NCBI RefSeq assembly: GCF_001544195.1 | Contig: NZ_BCPY01000011.1 | Span: forward strand, 1 to 56,697 | DNA from: Tetragenococcus solitarius NBRC 100494 | GTDB lineage: Bacteria; Bacillota; Bacilli; Lactobacillales; Enterococcaceae | Length of the DNA stretch: 56,697 bases | Direction of reading: 5' to 3' | Shown here: piece after piece, positions 1 to 12,641 of the stretch | How positions within the stretch are numbered: position 1 is the first letter of the stretch | Layout of the letters: every line of letters begins with the position of its first letter | Program-made: the position numbers and the translations under genes | The notes under the pieces: generated by a model | The model's input: the letters and a program-made list of their open reading frames with translations, nothing else | What the model was told of the DNA's origin: nothing | The model's database searches: none

Positions 1-4
1 CATT

Positions 5-48
5 AAAAGGACAGTGAGCTATTTTCATTGATAGCTCACTGTCCTTTT
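5..48 (-). terminator. Rho-independent terminator after truA
   Basis: A perfect 18-bp inverted repeat (5-22 and 31-48) with an 8-nt loop; the stem ends in A/T runs, so it can terminate in both directions. It lies 23 nt past the truA stop and closes the long minus-strand ribosomal/ECF block. Confidence 0.93.
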
Positions 49-70
49 TGCGCAAATAAGATGCTTCTTG

Positions 71-811
71 TTAATACTTCACTTCTTTTAAATATAATCC
101 TTCTGGATGAGCAGTAGGACCGGCTGCATTGCGATCACGCGCTGCAATAATTTGTGGTATTGCGTCTTCAGAAATACGTCCATTGCCAATTTTTAACAAC
201 GTCCCTACCATAATTCGAACCATATTATATAAAAAACCATCTCCGCAAAAAGTAAACAATAATTCATCTTCAGTATCGCTGACTAACATGTCAGCTTTAT
301 AGATGGTCCGTGTTTTATTTTTCACTTCGCTTTTTCCTGAACAAAAAGAAGTAAAATCATGAGTGCCTAAAAAATCAGGGAGTGCTCTTTTGATTTTCTC
401 TAAGTCTAATTCATAAGGATAATAACTCATATAAAAACGGCGAAAGGGACTGCGAGGTTTACCAATATCCACTCGAAATTCATATGTTTTTTCTTTGGCT
501 TGATAGCGAGAATGAAAATCATCAGCAACAAGTTCTACTTGTTTAACTGCAATATCTGCAGGAGTTTGTGTATCTAAAGCAAAACGTAACTTTTCTAAGG
601 GAAGCTTAGTAGGCCAAGCAAAATCAATGACTTGTCCCAAGGCATGTACTCCTGCATCTGTTCGTCCTGATCCGTTAATTTTAACAGTCTGATTCGCAAT
701 TTTAGAAAGCGTTTTTTCTATTTCGTCTTGCACTGTACGTCCATTGATTTGACTTTGAAAGCCACTAAAATTTGTTCCATCATAGGCGATGATTGCTTTA
801 TATCGAACCAT
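71..811 (-). CDS. truA: tRNA pseudouridine(38-40) synthase TruA
   Basis: Converts uridines 38-40 in the tRNA anticodon arm to pseudouridine. The protein is 246 aa, the usual TruA length. The family motif GSGRTDAGVHALGQV lies at about residues 47-61, and D52 is the expected catalytic aspartate. It starts with ATG after a GGAG-type ribosome binding site. It is the last gene of the minus-strand block, downstream of ecfT across a 63-nt gap that holds a terminator-like hairpin, so its expression may be partly uncoupled from the ECF genes. This placement (ecfA1-ecfA2-ecfT-truA) is typical of Lactobacillales. Confidence 0.97.
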   Translation of the reverse strand: MVRYKAIIAYDGTNFSGFQSQINGRTVQDEIEKTLSKIANQTVKINGSGRTDAGVHALGQVIDFAWPTKLPLEKLRFALDTQTPADIAVKQVELVADDFHSRYQAKEKTYEFRVDIGKPRSPFRRFYMSYYPYELDLEKIKRALPDFLGTHDFTSFCSGKSEVKNKTRTIYKADMLVSDTEDELLFTFCGDGFLYNMVRIMVGTLLKIGNGRISEDAIPQIIAARDRNAAGPTAHPEGLYLKEVKY

Positions 812-829
812 TTTTTCTCCTCTTTCATA

Positions 830-869
830 AAAAAAGAGACAATAAGCAAAAAACTACTTTTTGTCTCTT
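830..869 (-). terminator. Attenuating hairpin between ecfT and truA
   Basis: Inverted repeat AAGAGACA (834-841) / TGTCTCTT (862-869) with a 20-nt loop. On the minus strand the hairpin is followed directly by seven T residues and then by the truA ribosome binding site. It probably allows partial read-through into truA, since no clear new promoter fits in the remaining space. Confidence 0.6.
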
Positions 870-874
870 ACATT

Positions 875-1672
875 TTAATCTCTTAAATAAATTAATGCGA
901 ACGTTAAAAACGCATAAACACAAATTGCAATCGTGTCTTTTTGATGCCAATGCAAAACTCGATACTTGGTGCGTCCTTCTCCACCTTGGTAACCGCGAGC
1001 TTCCATCGCTGTCGCCAGATCATCTGCACGATTAAAACTTGAGACAAATAAAGGGATGAGCAAAGGAATGACAGCTTTCATTTTCTGAATCAAATTTCCT
1101 TCACTAAAGTCAACTCCACGAGCACGTTGTGCATTCATAATTTTTTCAGTTTCATCCATTAATGTTGGGACAAAACGTAAAGCAATAGAAAGCATCAAAG
1201 AAATTTCATGTACTGGAAAATGAATAGCATTTAACGGACGTAAAATAAACTCGATGGCATCTGACAGCTCTAACGGAGGAGTTGTTAGCGTTAGTAAGGT
1301 CGACATAAATATAATTAACACAAAGCGGCAGAAAATAAAAATTCCATTCTGTACGCCAAATTCCGTAACTTGAAAGACGCCCCACTCCCAATAAACTCGT
1401 CCACCAGAAGTAAACAAGATCTGTAAAGCCACCGTAAATAAGATCAACCAAAGCAACGGTCTGACACCGCGTAGAAAAAAGCCAAAGTCAACTTTTGATA
1501 AGTACACACAAAACAGTGTAAATACTCCTAAAAGCAAGTAACTTTGCCAATTATTTGCAAAAAAGATAATGCCGATAAAGTAAAAACTTGTCAGCAACTT
1601 TGCCCGCGGATCTAAACGATGGATAAGCGAATCTCCGGGGATGTATCGACCTAAAATCAGCTTATTCATCAT
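875..1672 (-). CDS. ecfT: Energy-coupling factor transporter transmembrane protein EcfT
   Basis: Membrane scaffold of a group II ECF vitamin transporter. It links the two ATPases EcfA1 and EcfA2 to exchangeable substrate-binding S components. The protein has 265 aa with several hydrophobic segments in the N-terminal half. Two Ala-Arg-Gly motifs, in AQRARGVDF and [10 protein letters not shown], are the coupling-helix signatures that contact the ATPases. It overlaps ecfA2 by 4 nt, which indicates translational coupling. The S component PdxU encoded at 17975-18502 is a likely client. Confidence 0.96.
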   Translation of the reverse strand: MMNKLILGRYIPGDSLIHRLDPRAKLLTSFYFIGIIFFANNWQSYLLLGVFTLFCVYLSKVDFGFFLRGVRPLLWLILFTVALQILFTSGGRVYWEWGVFQVTEFGVQNGIFIFCRFVLIIFMSTLLTLTTPPLELSDAIEFILRPLNAIHFPVHEISLMLSIALRFVPTLMDETEKIMNAQRARGVDFSEGNLIQKMKAVIPLLIPLFVSSFNRADDLATAMEARGYQGGEGRTKYRVLHWHQKDTIAICVYAFLTFALIYLRD

Positions 1673-2535
1673 AACGATTGACCTCCTCTTGCCACTAACG
1701 CATCCGCTAACTCGTCGGCCGTAAGTGGCAACTTTTTAAAGGACATTCCTTTTTCTTCTAAACGTTTAGCAAAAGCAGCTGCAGTGGGCACACCTAATTG
1801 TTTTTCTTCTAACCAACGAATATCCTGAAAGACTGCTTCCGGAGTTCCATCTTTTACCAGCTTTCCTTTTTCTAGAACATAGACATAATCCGCATAATCT
1901 GCAACGTCGTCCATTAAATGAGTAACTAAAACGATGGTCATCTTTCGAACTTGATGTAAATGTTCAAAAATAGCCATCATTTCTTTACGACCTTGAGGAT
2001 CAAGACCAGCTGTTGGTTCATCTAGTACTAACACTTCTGGTTCCATAGCTAATACTCCAGCAATAGCCACTCTACGCATTTGACCACCAGATAAATCAAA
2101 AGGTGAACGTTCAAGATATGATTCATCTAGTCCTACTAATGCCAGGTATTCTTTCGCTAATTCTAAAGCCTCTTCTTCTGAAACTCCAAAATTTTTCGGC
2201 CCAAAAGCAATATCCTTACCTACAGTCTCTTCAAAAAGTTGGGATTCAGGGAATTGAAAAACAATGCCTACTTTCTTTCGAATCGGTTTTAAGTTTTTAT
2301 TGTTGGTTTCAGGAGTAATTGTTCGCTCACCAATTTTTACATGACCAGAAGTTGGTTTTAACAAAGCATTTAAATGTTGCAAAATCGTGGACTTCCCGCT
2401 TCCCGTATGACCGACTAATGCATTATAAGAGCCTTCTTTAACCGTCATATTAATATCATATAAAACACGCTGTTCAAAAGGGGAATCAGGTTGATAGGTA
2501 AAGTTTACTTGTTCAAAAACGATGTCCATAACCAA
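1669..2535 (-). CDS. ecfA2: Energy-coupling factor transporter ATPase EcfA2
   Basis: ABC ATPase that pairs with EcfA1 to drive ECF vitamin uptake. Walker A is GHTGSGKST, the signature is [13 protein letters not shown], and Walker B runs into [11 protein letters not shown]. The C-terminal third carries the long extension typical of EcfA proteins. The start is uncertain: the coordinate given is a TTG codon, while an ATG two codons later (2529) begins MDIVFEQ and may be the true start. Either way the gene starts inside the end of ecfA1 (25-31 nt overlap), so the two ATPases are translationally coupled. Confidence 0.96.
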   Translation of the reverse strand: MVMDIVFEQVNFTYQPDSPFEQRVLYDINMTVKEGSYNALVGHTGSGKSTILQHLNALLKPTSGHVKIGERTITPETNNKNLKPIRKKVGIVFQFPESQLFEETVGKDIAFGPKNFGVSEEEALELAKEYLALVGLDESYLERSPFDLSGGQMRRVAIAGVLAMEPEVLVLDEPTAGLDPQGRKEMMAIFEHLHQVRKMTIVLVTHLMDDVADYADYVYVLEKGKLVKDGTPEAVFQDIRWLEEKQLGVPTAAAFAKRLEEKGMSFKKLPLTADELADALVARGGQSL

Positions 2536-3344
2536 TCCACCATCCCTTCTTCTGATAAATATTTTTCGGGTACTAAAACGCCACGTTCTTTTAATGCTTG
2601 CTTTAATTTTTCCGGAAAGGGTAGATCTAAGCCTTTTTCGACTAACTCAGGACCTTCGGAAAAAATTTGTGCCGGTGTTCCTTCATCTACTAATTTCCCT
2701 TCTCTCATAACGAGTACACGATTTGCGTTCGCTGCTTCATCAATATCATGAGTAATAGATAAGACTGTCAAATGATACTTTTCTTTAATTTCCTTAAGTA
2801 TCGAGATGACTTCTTGCCGTCCTTCAGGATCTAGCATGCTTGTCGCTTCGTCAAGAATAATAATGTCTGGACGCAATGCAAGAACCCCAGCAATCGCTAC
2901 ACGCTGCTTTTGCCCACCAGACAAACGAGCTGGTTCTTTATCCGCAAAATCAGTTAATCTGACTTGTTCTAAAGCTTCCTCAACTCGTGGAATCATCTCT
3001 TTTCTAGGAACTCCTTGATTTTCCATGCCAAAAGCCACATCATCTTCAACCGTAGCGCCCACAAATTGGTTATCAGGATTTTGGAAAACCATACCAACCA
3101 TCTTACGAATTGCCCAAATATTTTCTTCATTTAAGTCAAGCTGTCCTACTGAAATACTTCCAGTCTCCGGTAAAAGTAACCCATTTATTGTCTTAGCTAA
3201 GGTAGATTTTCCTGAGCCATTATGACCAATAATAGCTACCCACTCACCTTTATTAACAGTTAACGACAAATCAGACAACGCAGGCCGTGTTTCATCGTCT
3301 TGATAGCGAAATGTAATATTTTTTAAATTTATAATCGATTCCAT
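2505..3344 (-). CDS. ecfA1: Energy-coupling factor transporter ATPase EcfA1
   Basis: First ATPase of the ECF module, 279 aa. Walker [10 protein letters not shown] is at residues 40-48, the signature is [13 protein letters not shown], and Walker B ends in [11 protein letters not shown]. It heads the ecfA1-ecfA2-ecfT group and is preceded by a ribosome binding site (AAAGGAGC). A 357-nt gap separates it from rplQ, so it may have its own promoter, although I could not identify a convincing one. The shared ECF core serves several S components in Firmicutes. Confidence 0.96.
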   Translation of the reverse strand: MESIINLKNITFRYQDDETRPALSDLSLTVNKGEWVAIIGHNGSGKSTLAKTINGLLLPETGSISVGQLDLNEENIWAIRKMVGMVFQNPDNQFVGATVEDDVAFGMENQGVPRKEMIPRVEEALEQVRLTDFADKEPARLSGGQKQRVAIAGVLALRPDIIILDEATSMLDPEGRQEVISILKEIKEKYHLTVLSITHDIDEAANANRVLVMREGKLVDEGTPAQIFSEGPELVEKGLDLPFPEKLKQALKERGVLVPEKYLSEEGMVDWLWTSFLNK

Positions 3345-3701
3345 GGTTGCTCCTTTATGTAAAATAAACTAAAAAACATTTAAGCCAATTCTTTTTTTGT
3401 TAATACATAAAAAAATGTATTTTGATTCTTATTAACACTACCAAAAAAAGCTTCATATTTCAATTATTCAAGAAAGCGAGAAATGAAGGATTCAGTTCTT
3501 TTTTCACTTTCCATTATCTATAATAAATAGGTAATCGAAACTAAAAAAAAACACTTTATGATGAATGCCTGCTTCCTGAAATTTCAGGAAGCAGTGCTGA
3601 GCTAGACTCGGAAAAAATATTTCCACCATCATAACACTCTTAAAATCATCGACAAAGTGACGCTAGATATTAGTAAACTACTAATATTACTTCTTTAGAT
3701 T
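3345..3701. other. Gap between rplQ and ecfA1
   Basis: AT-rich, no coding sequence seen on either strand. It holds a 26-bp perfect palindrome (3569-3594) and a small hairpin just after rplQ (9-bp stem, 3667-3675 with 3679-3687, 3-nt loop). Neither hairpin is followed directly by a T run on the minus strand, although a run of nine T residues begins about 18 nt after the palindrome. Confidence 0.7.
3569..3594. repeat. 26-bp perfect palindrome downstream of rplQ
   Basis: Two 13-bp arms meet without a loop; the left arm reads CTGCTTCCTGAAA. The symmetry is exact. It could be a binding site for a dimeric regulator or an mRNA 3'-end structure for the ribosomal transcript. No second copy was noticed in the window. 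Confidence 0.75.
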
Positions 3702-4082
3702 TTAGACAAGTTCTAGGATAACCATTTTTGCAGCATCTCCGCGTCTTGGTTCAGTCTTCAAGATACGAGTATAACCGCCTTGTCGTTGTTCATAGCGAGG
3801 CGCAACGTCATTAAAAAGCTTTTGTAAAGCTGAATCAATAACGATTTCTTCATCTTCTTCACGTACGCTTGCTACTTCATTACGTACAAATGCAGCTGCT
3901 TGGCGACGTGCATGTAAATCACCGCGTTTTCCTAGAGTGATCATTTTTTCTGCTGTTGAACGAACTTCTTTTGCACGAGCTTCTGTCGTAACAATTCGTT
4001 CGTTAATAATTAAGTCAGTTGTTAAATCACGCAACATCGCTTTACGTTGATTAGATGTGCGTCCTAATTTACGATAACTCAC
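3702..4082 (-). CDS. rplQ: 50S ribosomal protein L17
   Basis: Large-subunit protein that binds 23S rRNA near the exit of the peptide tunnel. The protein is 126 aa and begins [20 protein letters not shown], the standard N-terminus; it ends in the family pattern of basic and hydrophobic residues. It follows rpoA by 23 nt and is the last ribosomal gene of the alpha operon section. A strong GGAGG ribosome binding site precedes the ATG. Confidence 0.98.
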   Translation of the reverse strand: MSYRKLGRTSNQRKAMLRDLTTDLIINERIVTTEARAKEVRSTAEKMITLGKRGDLHARRQAAAFVRNEVASVREEDEEIVIDSALQKLFNDVAPRYEQRQGGYTRILKTEPRRGDAAKMVILELV

Positions 4083-4105
4083 GTGGTTTCCCTCCTTCGT
4101 AAAAA

Positions 4106-5044
4106 TTAATCGTCTTTACGCAATCCTAGGCCAAGATCGCTTAATTTTGATTTTACTTCTTCAAGTGATTTGCGTCCTAAATTACGTACTTTGATCATTT
4201 CCGGTTCAGATTTATTGGTTAATTCTTGTACAGTATTAATGCCAGCCCGTTTTAGACAATTATAAGAACGAACAGATAAGTCTAATTCTTCGATTGTCAT
4301 TTCTAACATTTTTTCTTTTTGTGTCTCTTCTTTTTCGACCATGATTTCAGTGTTTTTCGCTTCATCCGTCATGTTCACAAAAATTTCTAAATGTTCAGTA
4401 AGGATTTTCGCTGATAGGCTTAACGCGTCAAGCGGTTCAATCGAACCATCTGTCCAAAGTTCCATGGTCAGTTTATCATAATCATCCCGACGGCCAACAC
4501 GTGTATTTTCTACTTGATAGTTCACTCGGCGAACGGGGGTATAGATCGAATCAACAGGAAGCACACCAATTGGCATATCTTCTTTTTTGTTTTCATCAGC
4601 TTGGTCGTACCCGCGGCCAGGTTGTACCGATAGGCGAGCATGAAATCTTGTTCCTTCTGCTACAGTACAGATGTACATATCTTTGTTAAGAATTTCTACA
4701 TCGCTATCAACGATAATATCGCCAGCCGTTATCGTAGCCGGACCGGTAATATCGATTTCAAGTTTTTTTTCTTCTTCACTGTAAAGTTTTAATGCAAGAC
4801 CCTTGATATTCAAAATGATTTGCGCAACATCTTCTCTAACGCCTTTGATCGTCGAAAATTCATGTAATACACCATCGATTTGGATATTCGTGATTGCTGC
4901 TCCTGGTAAAGAAGATAACAAAATACGACGCAGGGAATTTCCTAATGTAGTTCCATAGCCTCTTTCAAGAGGTTCTACAATGAACTTGCCATAATCTTTC
5001 TCTTCATCAATCTTTGCAATTCTTGGTTTTTCGAATTCAATCAT
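4106..5044 (-). CDS. rpoA: DNA-directed RNA polymerase subunit alpha
   Basis: Alpha subunit, 312 aa, normal for Firmicutes. The N-terminal domain (about 1-230) dimerises and holds beta and beta'. A charged linker follows, then the C-terminal domain (about 245-312). The segment [13 protein letters not shown] in that domain contains the DNA- and activator-contacting arginine. It lies between rpsK and rplQ as in other low-GC Gram-positives. The ribosome binding site is AAGGGG, a few bases further upstream than in neighbouring genes. Confidence 0.98.
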   Translation of the reverse strand: MIEFEKPRIAKIDEEKDYGKFIVEPLERGYGTTLGNSLRRILLSSLPGAAITNIQIDGVLHEFSTIKGVREDVAQIILNIKGLALKLYSEEEKKLEIDITGPATITAGDIIVDSDVEILNKDMYICTVAEGTRFHARLSVQPGRGYDQADENKKEDMPIGVLPVDSIYTPVRRVNYQVENTRVGRRDDYDKLTMELWTDGSIEPLDALSLSAKILTEHLEIFVNMTDEAKNTEIMVEKEETQKEKMLEMTIEELDLSVRSYNCLKRAGINTVQELTNKSEPEMIKVRNLGRKSLEEVKSKLSDLGLGLRKDD

Positions 5045-5124
5045 TCTTATCTCTTACCCCTTTCAAAACGAAAAGTGTCTTGTTCAATGACATAAATTTT
5101 GAAACTCAAAATGAGCAGCACTCA

Positions 5125-5514
5125 TTAAACACGACGGCGTTTTGGAGGGCGGCATCCATTATGAGGAACTGGTGTTACGTCACGAATCGCAGCCACTTCC
5201 AATCCTGCTGCTTGTAATGAACGAATTGCTGCTTCACGTCCTGAACCTGGGCCTTTTACAGTTACCTCTACATTTTTCAATCCGTGTTCCATTCCTGCTT
5301 TTGCCGCAGTTTCTGCTGCTAGTTGAGCGGCAAATGGTGTTGATTTTCTGCTACCTCTAAATCCTAGTGCACCAGCTGAAGACCATGATAATGCATTCCC
5401 ATGTTGATCAGTGATCATCACAATTGTATTATTAAATGTTGAATGAATATGTGCAATACCGGATTCAATATTTTTCTTCACACGGCGTTTACGATTCACT
5501 TTTTTTTGTGCCAT
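5125..5514 (-). CDS. rpsK: 30S ribosomal protein S11
   Basis: Platform protein of the small subunit near the mRNA exit, interacting with S7 and 16S rRNA. It has 129 aa with the conserved stretch [20 protein letters not shown] and the C-terminal signature [17 protein letters not shown]. It is 26 nt downstream of rpsM and precedes rpoA. Confidence 0.98.
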   Translation of the reverse strand: MAQKKVNRKRRVKKNIESGIAHIHSTFNNTIVMITDQHGNALSWSSAGALGFRGSRKSTPFAAQLAAETAAKAGMEHGLKNVEVTVKGPGSGREAAIRSLQAAGLEVAAIRDVTPVPHNGCRPPKRRRV

Positions 5515-5540
5515 GAAGTTTTAACCTCCTTCATTAGGAA

Positions 5541-5906
5541 TTATTTTTTCTTGCCTGCGATAGTTGTTGCGGGTCCTTTACGAGTGCGGGCATTATTTTT
5601 AGTATGTTGTCCACGAACAGGCAAACCACGACGATGACGCATGCCGCGATAAGAACCAATTTCCATCAAACGTTTAACATCTAGATTGATTTCACGACGA
5701 AGATCGCCTTCAACTTTTAGTTTGTCTACTTCAGCACGGATCGCATCTGTTTGTTCATTCGTTAGATCACGAACACGAATGTCTTCAGAAACGCCTGCTT
5801 TTTCTAAAACGCTTTTGGCAGTCGTATCTCCAATACCAAAAATATAAGTAAGAGAAACAACTACACGTTTTTCACGAGGAATATCTACTCCTGCAATACG
5901 AGCCAT
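5541..5906 (-). CDS. rpsM: 30S ribosomal protein S13
   Basis: Head protein of the small subunit that forms bridges with the large subunit and contacts P-site tRNA through its basic C-terminal tail. It has 121 aa and starts [19 protein letters not shown]. The conserved [19 protein letters not shown] segment and a lysine-rich tail are visible. It follows rpmJ by 18 nt. Confidence 0.98.
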   Translation of the reverse strand: MARIAGVDIPREKRVVVSLTYIFGIGDTTAKSVLEKAGVSEDIRVRDLTNEQTDAIRAEVDKLKVEGDLRREINLDVKRLMEIGSYRGMRHRRGLPVRGQHTKNNARTRKGPATTIAGKKK

Positions 5907-5924
5907 ATCTTGTTACACCTCCAA

Positions 5925-6041
5925 TTATCCTTGACGTTGTTTATGTTTTGGATTTGCTGGGCAAATCACCATAACGCGTCCTTTACGACGAACGATTTTA
6001 CAATGTTCACACATTGGTTTTACTGATGGTCTTACTTTCAT
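5925..6041 (-). CDS. rpmJ: 50S ribosomal protein L36
   Basis: A short 38-aa gene. The protein has C11, C14, C27 and H33 in the zinc-ribbon arrangement, so it is the zinc-binding (C+) form. The ATG follows a GGAGG ribosome binding site. It is located between infA and rpsM, its normal place. L36 is the smallest large-subunit protein and helps to fold 23S rRNA near the peptidyl transferase region. Confidence 0.96.
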   Translation of the reverse strand: MKVRPSVKPMCEHCKIVRRKGRVMVICPANPKHKQRQG

Positions 6042-6075
6042 AATACTTACCTCCTGTGGTTATACGTAAGTACAA

Positions 6076-6294
6076 TTATTTAAAACGATACGTAATGCGA
6101 CCACGACTCAAGTCATAAGGTGAAAGCTCCACAGTCACCTTATCGCCTGGTAATATACGAATATAGTGCATCCGAATTTTACCAGAAACAGTCGCAAGAA
6201 TTTCATGGCCGTTTTCAAGTTCGACTTTAAACATTGCATTGGGTAAAGTTTCGACGACTGTACCTTCGATTTCAATCATGTCTTCTTTTGCCAC
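6076..6294 (-). CDS. infA: Translation initiation factor IF-1
   Basis: 72-aa OB-fold protein that occupies the A site of the 30S subunit during initiation. I place the start at a GTG codon (6292-6294). It lies 8 nt after a GGAGG site and gives the canonical N-terminus [15 protein letters not shown]. The frame is open further upstream to an ATG at 6393, but that would add 33 residues foreign to the family and would ignore the ribosome binding site. The gene has its own promoter upstream. Confidence 0.97.
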   Translation of the reverse strand: MAKEDMIEIEGTVVETLPNAMFKVELENGHEILATVSGKIRMHYIRILPGDKVTVELSPYDLSRGRITYRFK

Positions 6295-6415
6295 GCACAG
6301 TACCTCCTTGTACTTGTTTCGCAACTTTACGCGATAAAACGGCGGAAACCTGTGTCGTGTTCCCACCTTAACTTCACTACAATAATTCTTCATTACCTAG
6401 AAGTCGGACTGATAC

Positions 6416-6444
6416 ATTTTAGCATAGAGACTCACTAATTACAA
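6416..6444 (-). promoter_or_regulatory. SigA promoter for infA and downstream genes
   Basis: Minus-strand -35 TTGTAA (6439-6444), 17-bp spacer, extended -10 TGCTAAAAT with hexamer TAAAAT (6416-6421). It lies in the 184-nt gap between adk and infA and would give a leader of about 115 nt. It allows separate expression of infA-rpmJ-rpsM-rpsK-rpoA-rplQ. Confidence 0.85.
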
Positions 6445-6478
6445 GAAAAAGTTACTAGAACACGAAAAAGAGCAAGAA

Positions 6479-8480
<2,002 letters not shown>

Positions 8481-8481
<1 letters not shown>

Positions 8482-8921
8482 CAGATCACCTCAATTGACC
8501 CACCAGCGGCTTCAATAGCTTCTTGAGCTGATTTAGAAAACTTCGCTGCTTTAACAGTTAATTTTTTGGTTAATTCACCGTTACCCAACACTTTAACGCC
8601 AGCTTTTTGTTTTTTTACAAACCCAGCTTCAGCTAATACAGTGGGAGTAACTTCAGTTCCATCTTCAAAGTTGTTTAAAACGTCAAGATTAATAATCGCA
8701 TAGTCTTTACGATTAACATTAGTAAAACCACGTTTTGGCAAACGGCGGAATAATTCTGTTTGTCCACCTTCAAAACCAAGACGAGTTCCACCACCTGAAC
8801 GAGCTTTTTGTCCTTTTTGTCCGCGTCCTGAAGTTTTACCGTTACCAGAAGATGAACCACGACCAACGCGGTTACGTACGCGACGTGAACCTTTTGCAGA
8901 TTCTAGTTCATGAAGTTTCAT
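8481..8921 (-). CDS. rplO: 50S ribosomal protein L15
   Basis: Late-assembly large-subunit protein of 146 aa. The glycine/arginine-rich N-terminal extension ([20 protein letters not shown]) reaches into the 23S rRNA core. The globular C-terminal domain ends [11 protein letters not shown]. It lies between rpmD and secY, its standard place. Confidence 0.98.
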
Positions 8922-8964
8922 GTGTTTGGCACCTCCTTAGTCAAAATCATTCTATCAAATTTTT

Positions 8965-9144
8965 CTATACTTCTTCTACGTCCACTAAGTGTGCAATAGT
9001 TGCAACCATGCCTTTGATCGCCTCATTAGCTGGTCGTACAACAGTGCTGTTCACTTTTTTTAATCCTAACGCTTTTACTGTATCGCGTTGATTTTGAGGA
9101 CGTCCAATAACACTGCGTTTTAATGTAATCTTTAATTCAGCCAT
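8965..9144 (-). CDS. rpmD: 50S ribosomal protein L30
   Basis: 59-aa protein starting [16 protein letters not shown]. The frame is open seven codons further upstream, but the ATG at 9144 is preceded by a GGAGG site and gives the standard N-terminus. The family core, with basic N-terminal strand and central [11 protein letters not shown], is present. It lies between rpsE and rplO. Confidence 0.97.
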   Translation of the reverse strand: MAELKITLKRSVIGRPQNQRDTVKALGLKKVNSTVVRPANEAIKGMVATIAHLVDVEEV

Positions 9145-9157
9145 TAGATTTGTCCTC

Positions 9158-9658
9158 CTAACCAATAATTTCTTCTACAGATTTGCCACGAAGTTTTGCA
9201 ACTTCTTCAGCGCGTTTTAATTCTTCTAAGCCTTTGATTGTTGCGCGAACGACATTGATCGGCGTATTTGAACCTAAGGATTTAGATGTTACATCGGCTA
9301 CACCGCTAAGTTCTAACACCGCACGAACTGGTCCACCTGCAGCAACTCCAGCACCTGCTTCAGCCGGTTTCATTAAGATAGTTCCGCCACTAAATGAGCC
9401 GATAACTTCATGTGGAATTGTTGAGCCAACCATTGGTACTTCAATCAAATTTTTCTTACCGTCTTCAACAGCTTTACGAATTGCTTCTGGTACTTCTTGT
9501 GCTTTACCAGTACCAAAACCTACATGTCCGTTTTTATCGCCGACAACGACTAAAGCTGCAAAGCGTAAACGACGACCGCCTTTTACGACCTTTGTTACTC
9601 GGTTGATCGCAACGACACGGTCTTCTATTTCCAAATTACTTGGGTCAATATGAGCCAT
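9158..9658 (-). CDS. rpsE: 30S ribosomal protein S5
   Basis: Small-subunit protein near the mRNA entry and decoding region, important for fidelity. It has 166 aa: an N-terminal double-stranded-RNA-like domain with [20 protein letters not shown], then a C-terminal domain with [19 protein letters not shown]. The opposite strand has a long open frame over the gene (9183-9653); that is a composition artefact. Confidence 0.98.
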   Translation of the reverse strand: MAHIDPSNLEIEDRVVAINRVTKVVKGGRRLRFAALVVVGDKNGHVGFGTGKAQEVPEAIRKAVEDGKKNLIEVPMVGSTIPHEVIGSFSGGTILMKPAEAGAGVAAGGPVRAVLELSGVADVTSKSLGSNTPINVVRATIKGLEELKRAEEVAKLRGKSVEEIIG

Positions 9659-9678
9659 GAATGGTGTTCCTCCTTTTT

Positions 9679-10035
9679 TTAAAATTCTAGTCCATTTTCG
9701 CGAGCGCCTGTTGCTAAAGCTGCCACGCGGCCATGGTAAAGGTATCCACCACGGTCAAAGACTACTTTTTTAATACCTTTTTCTGATGCACGTTCGGCAA
9801 CCATTTTGCCGACAGCTTGTGCTTGTTCAGCTTTTGTTCCACCTGAAATATTTTTATCCAAGGTAGAGGCACTTGCTAGCGTCACACCCGCTACGTCATC
9901 AATTACTTGCGCGTAGATGTTTTTATTCGAACGAAAAACGTTCAAGCGTGGGCACTCAGCAGTACCAGAGATTTTATTTCTCACACGTTGATGTCTTTTT
10001 TGACGTGTTTTATTCTTGTCTGGTTTTGTAATCAC
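9679..10035 (-). CDS. rplR: 50S ribosomal protein L18
   Basis: Binds 5S rRNA together with L5. I choose the GTG at 10033-10035, which gives the usual 118-aa protein [19 protein letters not shown]. An in-frame GTG three codons upstream (10044) lies inside the GAGGTG ribosome binding site and is unlikely. The C-terminal [24 protein letters not shown] segment is typical. Confidence 0.97.
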   Translation of the reverse strand: MITKPDKNKTRQKRHQRVRNKISGTAECPRLNVFRSNKNIYAQVIDDVAGVTLASASTLDKNISGGTKAEQAQAVGKMVAERASEKGIKKVVFDRGGYLYHGRVAALATGARENGLEF

Positions 10036-10099
10036 AATTGTCACCTCTTTATTTATATTCGTCTATGCCGCGAACCGTTCTAGTTTTTTGCGGACTTGA

Positions 10100-10636
10100 T
10101 TATTTCCCTGTTTTACCTTCTTTGCGGCGTACTTGTTCGCCTGCATAACGGATACCCTTACCTTTATAAGGTTCTGGTGAACGAATGCTTCGAATTTTAG
10201 CAGCTACTTTACCAACAAGTTCTTTGTTAGAGCCTTTAATTGTAATTTGATTATTGGCTGGAACTTCGATAGTGATTCCTTCTGGAGTTGGTACTTCCAC
10301 TGGTTGTGAGTAACCAACATTTAAGATAAGTTTTGTACCTTGTAGTTGCGCACGGTAACCAACACCAACAAGTTCTAATGTTTTTTGAAAACCTTCAGAT
10401 ACGCCGACAACCATATTATTGAAGTTTGCACGAGTAGTTCCATGAATAGTTCTCATTTTTTGGCTTTCATTTGGACGGGTGAATGTTACTTCATTGCCAT
10501 CGATATTAAATTTAATATCTGGTGAAAATGTACGAGTCAATTCACCGTTGGGTCCTTTAACTGTTACATCATTGCCATCAATTTTTACCTCAACGTTTTC
10601 AGGCAAAACGACGATTTTATTCCCAATACGACTCAC
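10100..10636 (-). CDS. rplF: 50S ribosomal protein L6
   Basis: Large-subunit protein at the base of the L7/L12 stalk near the sarcin-ricin loop. It has 178 aa with two related domains. It begins [17 protein letters not shown], and the C-terminal signature [22 protein letters not shown] is present. It lies between rpsH and rplR. Confidence 0.98.
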   Translation of the reverse strand: MSRIGNKIVVLPENVEVKIDGNDVTVKGPNGELTRTFSPDIKFNIDGNEVTFTRPNESQKMRTIHGTTRANFNNMVVGVSEGFQKTLELVGVGYRAQLQGTKLILNVGYSQPVEVPTPEGITIEVPANNQITIKGSNKELVGKVAAKIRSIRSPEPYKGKGIRYAGEQVRRKEGKTGK

Positions 10637-10666
10637 GAAAAGACACCTCCTTGTGTATTTATTAAA

Positions 10667-11065
10667 TTACCATACATAAGCGACAACTTCGCCGCCAACA
10701 TTTTTTGCTCTAGCTTCTTTATCAGTGATCACACCGTCAGAAGTTGAGACGACTGCAATTCCTAAACCGTTCAAGACTTTTGGTACTTCGTCAGCTTTGA
10801 CATAAGCACGCAAGCCTGGTCTAGAGATACGTTTCAAGTTGGTGATCACACGTTCACCGTTTTTCCCATATTTAAGGAATACACGAATTACGCCTTGTTT
10901 GTCATCTTCGATATATTCAACATTGCGAATAAAGCCTTCATTTTTAAGGATTTCAGCAATATCGTGTTTGATTTTTGAAGCAGGAACTTCTAAAACATCA
11001 TGCTTTGCCATATTGGCATTGCGGATACGTGTTAGAAAATCTGCAATTGGATCTGTCATGACCAT
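10667..11065 (-). CDS. rpsH: 30S ribosomal protein S8
   Basis: Primary 16S rRNA-binding protein, 132 aa, with the conserved start [16 protein letters not shown] and C-terminal [21 protein letters not shown]. Two in-frame ATG codons compete, at 11065 and at 11059. The GGAGG site is 11 nt from the first, so it is kept, but the second gives the shorter N-terminus common in the family. Confidence 0.97.
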   Translation of the reverse strand: MVMTDPIADFLTRIRNANMAKHDVLEVPASKIKHDIAEILKNEGFIRNVEYIEDDKQGVIRVFLKYGKNGERVITNLKRISRPGLRAYVKADEVPKVLNGLGIAVVSTSDGVITDKEARAKNVGGEVVAYVW

Positions 11066-11100
11066 TAGATGATTTACCTCCTTTTTGCGAGTTTACTTTT

Positions 11101-11286
11101 TTACCAGCTAGCTTTCTTCACGCCGGGAATTTGACCTTTGTAGGCCAGTTCGCGGAAGCAAATACGGCAAAGGTGAAATTTACGATAAACAGAACGTGGA
11201 CGTCCGCAACGTTCACAGCGAGTATATTCTTGTACTGGATACTTGGCGGTTTGTTTGTTTTTAGCAATTTGTGACTTTTTAGCCAA
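11101..11286 (-). CDS. rpsN: 30S ribosomal protein S14 type Z
   Basis: 61-aa zinc-binding form of S14. C24, C27, C40 and C43 form the CxxC...CxxC site, and the protein ends GVKKASW as in other type Z proteins. It lies between rplE and rpsH, the usual place of the zinc form. Confidence 0.98.
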   Translation of the reverse strand: MAKKSQIAKNKQTAKYPVQEYTRCERCGRPRSVYRKFHLCRICFRELAYKGQIPGVKKASW

Positions 11287-11301
11287 TTTCTTCGCCTCCT
11301 T

Positions 11302-11841
11302 TTATTTTTGGAATGGTACTCCTAATTGTGTAAGCAATTCAAGTGATTCTTCATCAGTATTTGCTGTTGTAACAATAACGATATCCATTCCGCGTACTTT
11401 GTCAACTAAATCATAGTCAACTTCAGGGAAGATCAATTGTTCTTTGATACCTAAAGTATAATTTCCACGACCATCGAAAGCTTTTTTACTTACGCCATGG
11501 AAGTCACGAACACGTGGTAAGGAAACATTTACTAATTTATCTAAGAAGTCATACATTCTGTCTCCACGTAAAGTAACTTTTGCGCCGATTGGCATTCCTT
11601 CACGCAGACGGAAACCTGCAACAGATTTTTTAGCTTTTGTAACTAAAGGTTTTTGTCCTGAAATTAACTGTAATTCTTCGACTGCTTTATCTAAATTTTT
11701 AGCATTAGATACTGCATCGCCTACACCCATGTTGATAACAATTTTTTCAACTTTTGGTGTTTGCATAACAGAACTATAGTCAAACTTTTGTACTAATGAT
11801 GGAACGATATCTTGTGTATATTTTTCTTTAAGGCGGTTCAT
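11302..11841 (-). CDS. rplE: 50S ribosomal protein L5
   Basis: Central-protuberance protein that binds 5S rRNA and contacts P-site tRNA. It has 179 aa and contains [19 protein letters not shown] and the C-terminal [14 protein letters not shown] motif. It follows rplX by 27 nt. Confidence 0.98.
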   Translation of the reverse strand: MNRLKEKYTQDIVPSLVQKFDYSSVMQTPKVEKIVINMGVGDAVSNAKNLDKAVEELQLISGQKPLVTKAKKSVAGFRLREGMPIGAKVTLRGDRMYDFLDKLVNVSLPRVRDFHGVSKKAFDGRGNYTLGIKEQLIFPEVDYDLVDKVRGMDIVIVTTANTDEESLELLTQLGVPFQK

Positions 11842-11868
11842 TCAGTTGCCCCTCCTTCCTTGATTTGA

Positions 11869-12180
11869 TTATTTATCAATAACTTCACCGGTTTTTTTAG
11901 AAACACGGACTTTTTTTCCGTCAACTACTTGATAGCCGACGCGAGTTGCTTCTCCACTAGAAGGATCAATCAACATAACGTTAGATACATGGATTGGTGC
12001 TTCTTGCTCAACAATCCCGCCTTGCGGTGCAGCTTGAGAAGGTTTTTGATGTTTTTTTACAACATTGACGCCCTCAACAATGACTTTATCGTTTTTAGGT
12101 TGAGCTTCTAAAACAACGCCCTCTTTATTTTTATCTTTACCAGTAATAACTTTTACCTTATCGCCTTTTTTAACAAACAT
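11869..12180 (-). CDS. rplX: 50S ribosomal protein L24
   Basis: Assembly initiator of the large subunit. It has 103 aa with an N-terminal KOW motif ([18 protein letters not shown]) that binds 23S rRNA. It lies between rplN and rplE, as usual. Confidence 0.98.
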   Translation of the reverse strand: MFVKKGDKVKVITGKDKNKEGVVLEAQPKNDKVIVEGVNVVKKHQKPSQAAPQGGIVEQEAPIHVSNVMLIDPSSGEATRVGYQVVDGKKVRVSKKTGEVIDK

Positions 12181-12214
12181 TCCGGTTTCGCACCTCCTTT
12201 GATATTAAATAACA

Positions 12215-12613
<399 letters not shown>

Positions 12614-12641
12614 TTAATCTATATAGGAAAATCTCGTGTAA

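Noticed and set aside
6295-6393. N-terminal extension of infA by 33 codons
   Set aside because: IF-1 is 72 aa in the family, and the GTG at 6294 has a well-placed GGAGG; the extension lies in the 5' leader.
9183-9653. 156-codon plus-strand open frame opposite rpsE
   Set aside because: It mirrors a highly conserved ribosomal gene, lacks a ribosome binding site and has no recognisable protein; a composition artefact.
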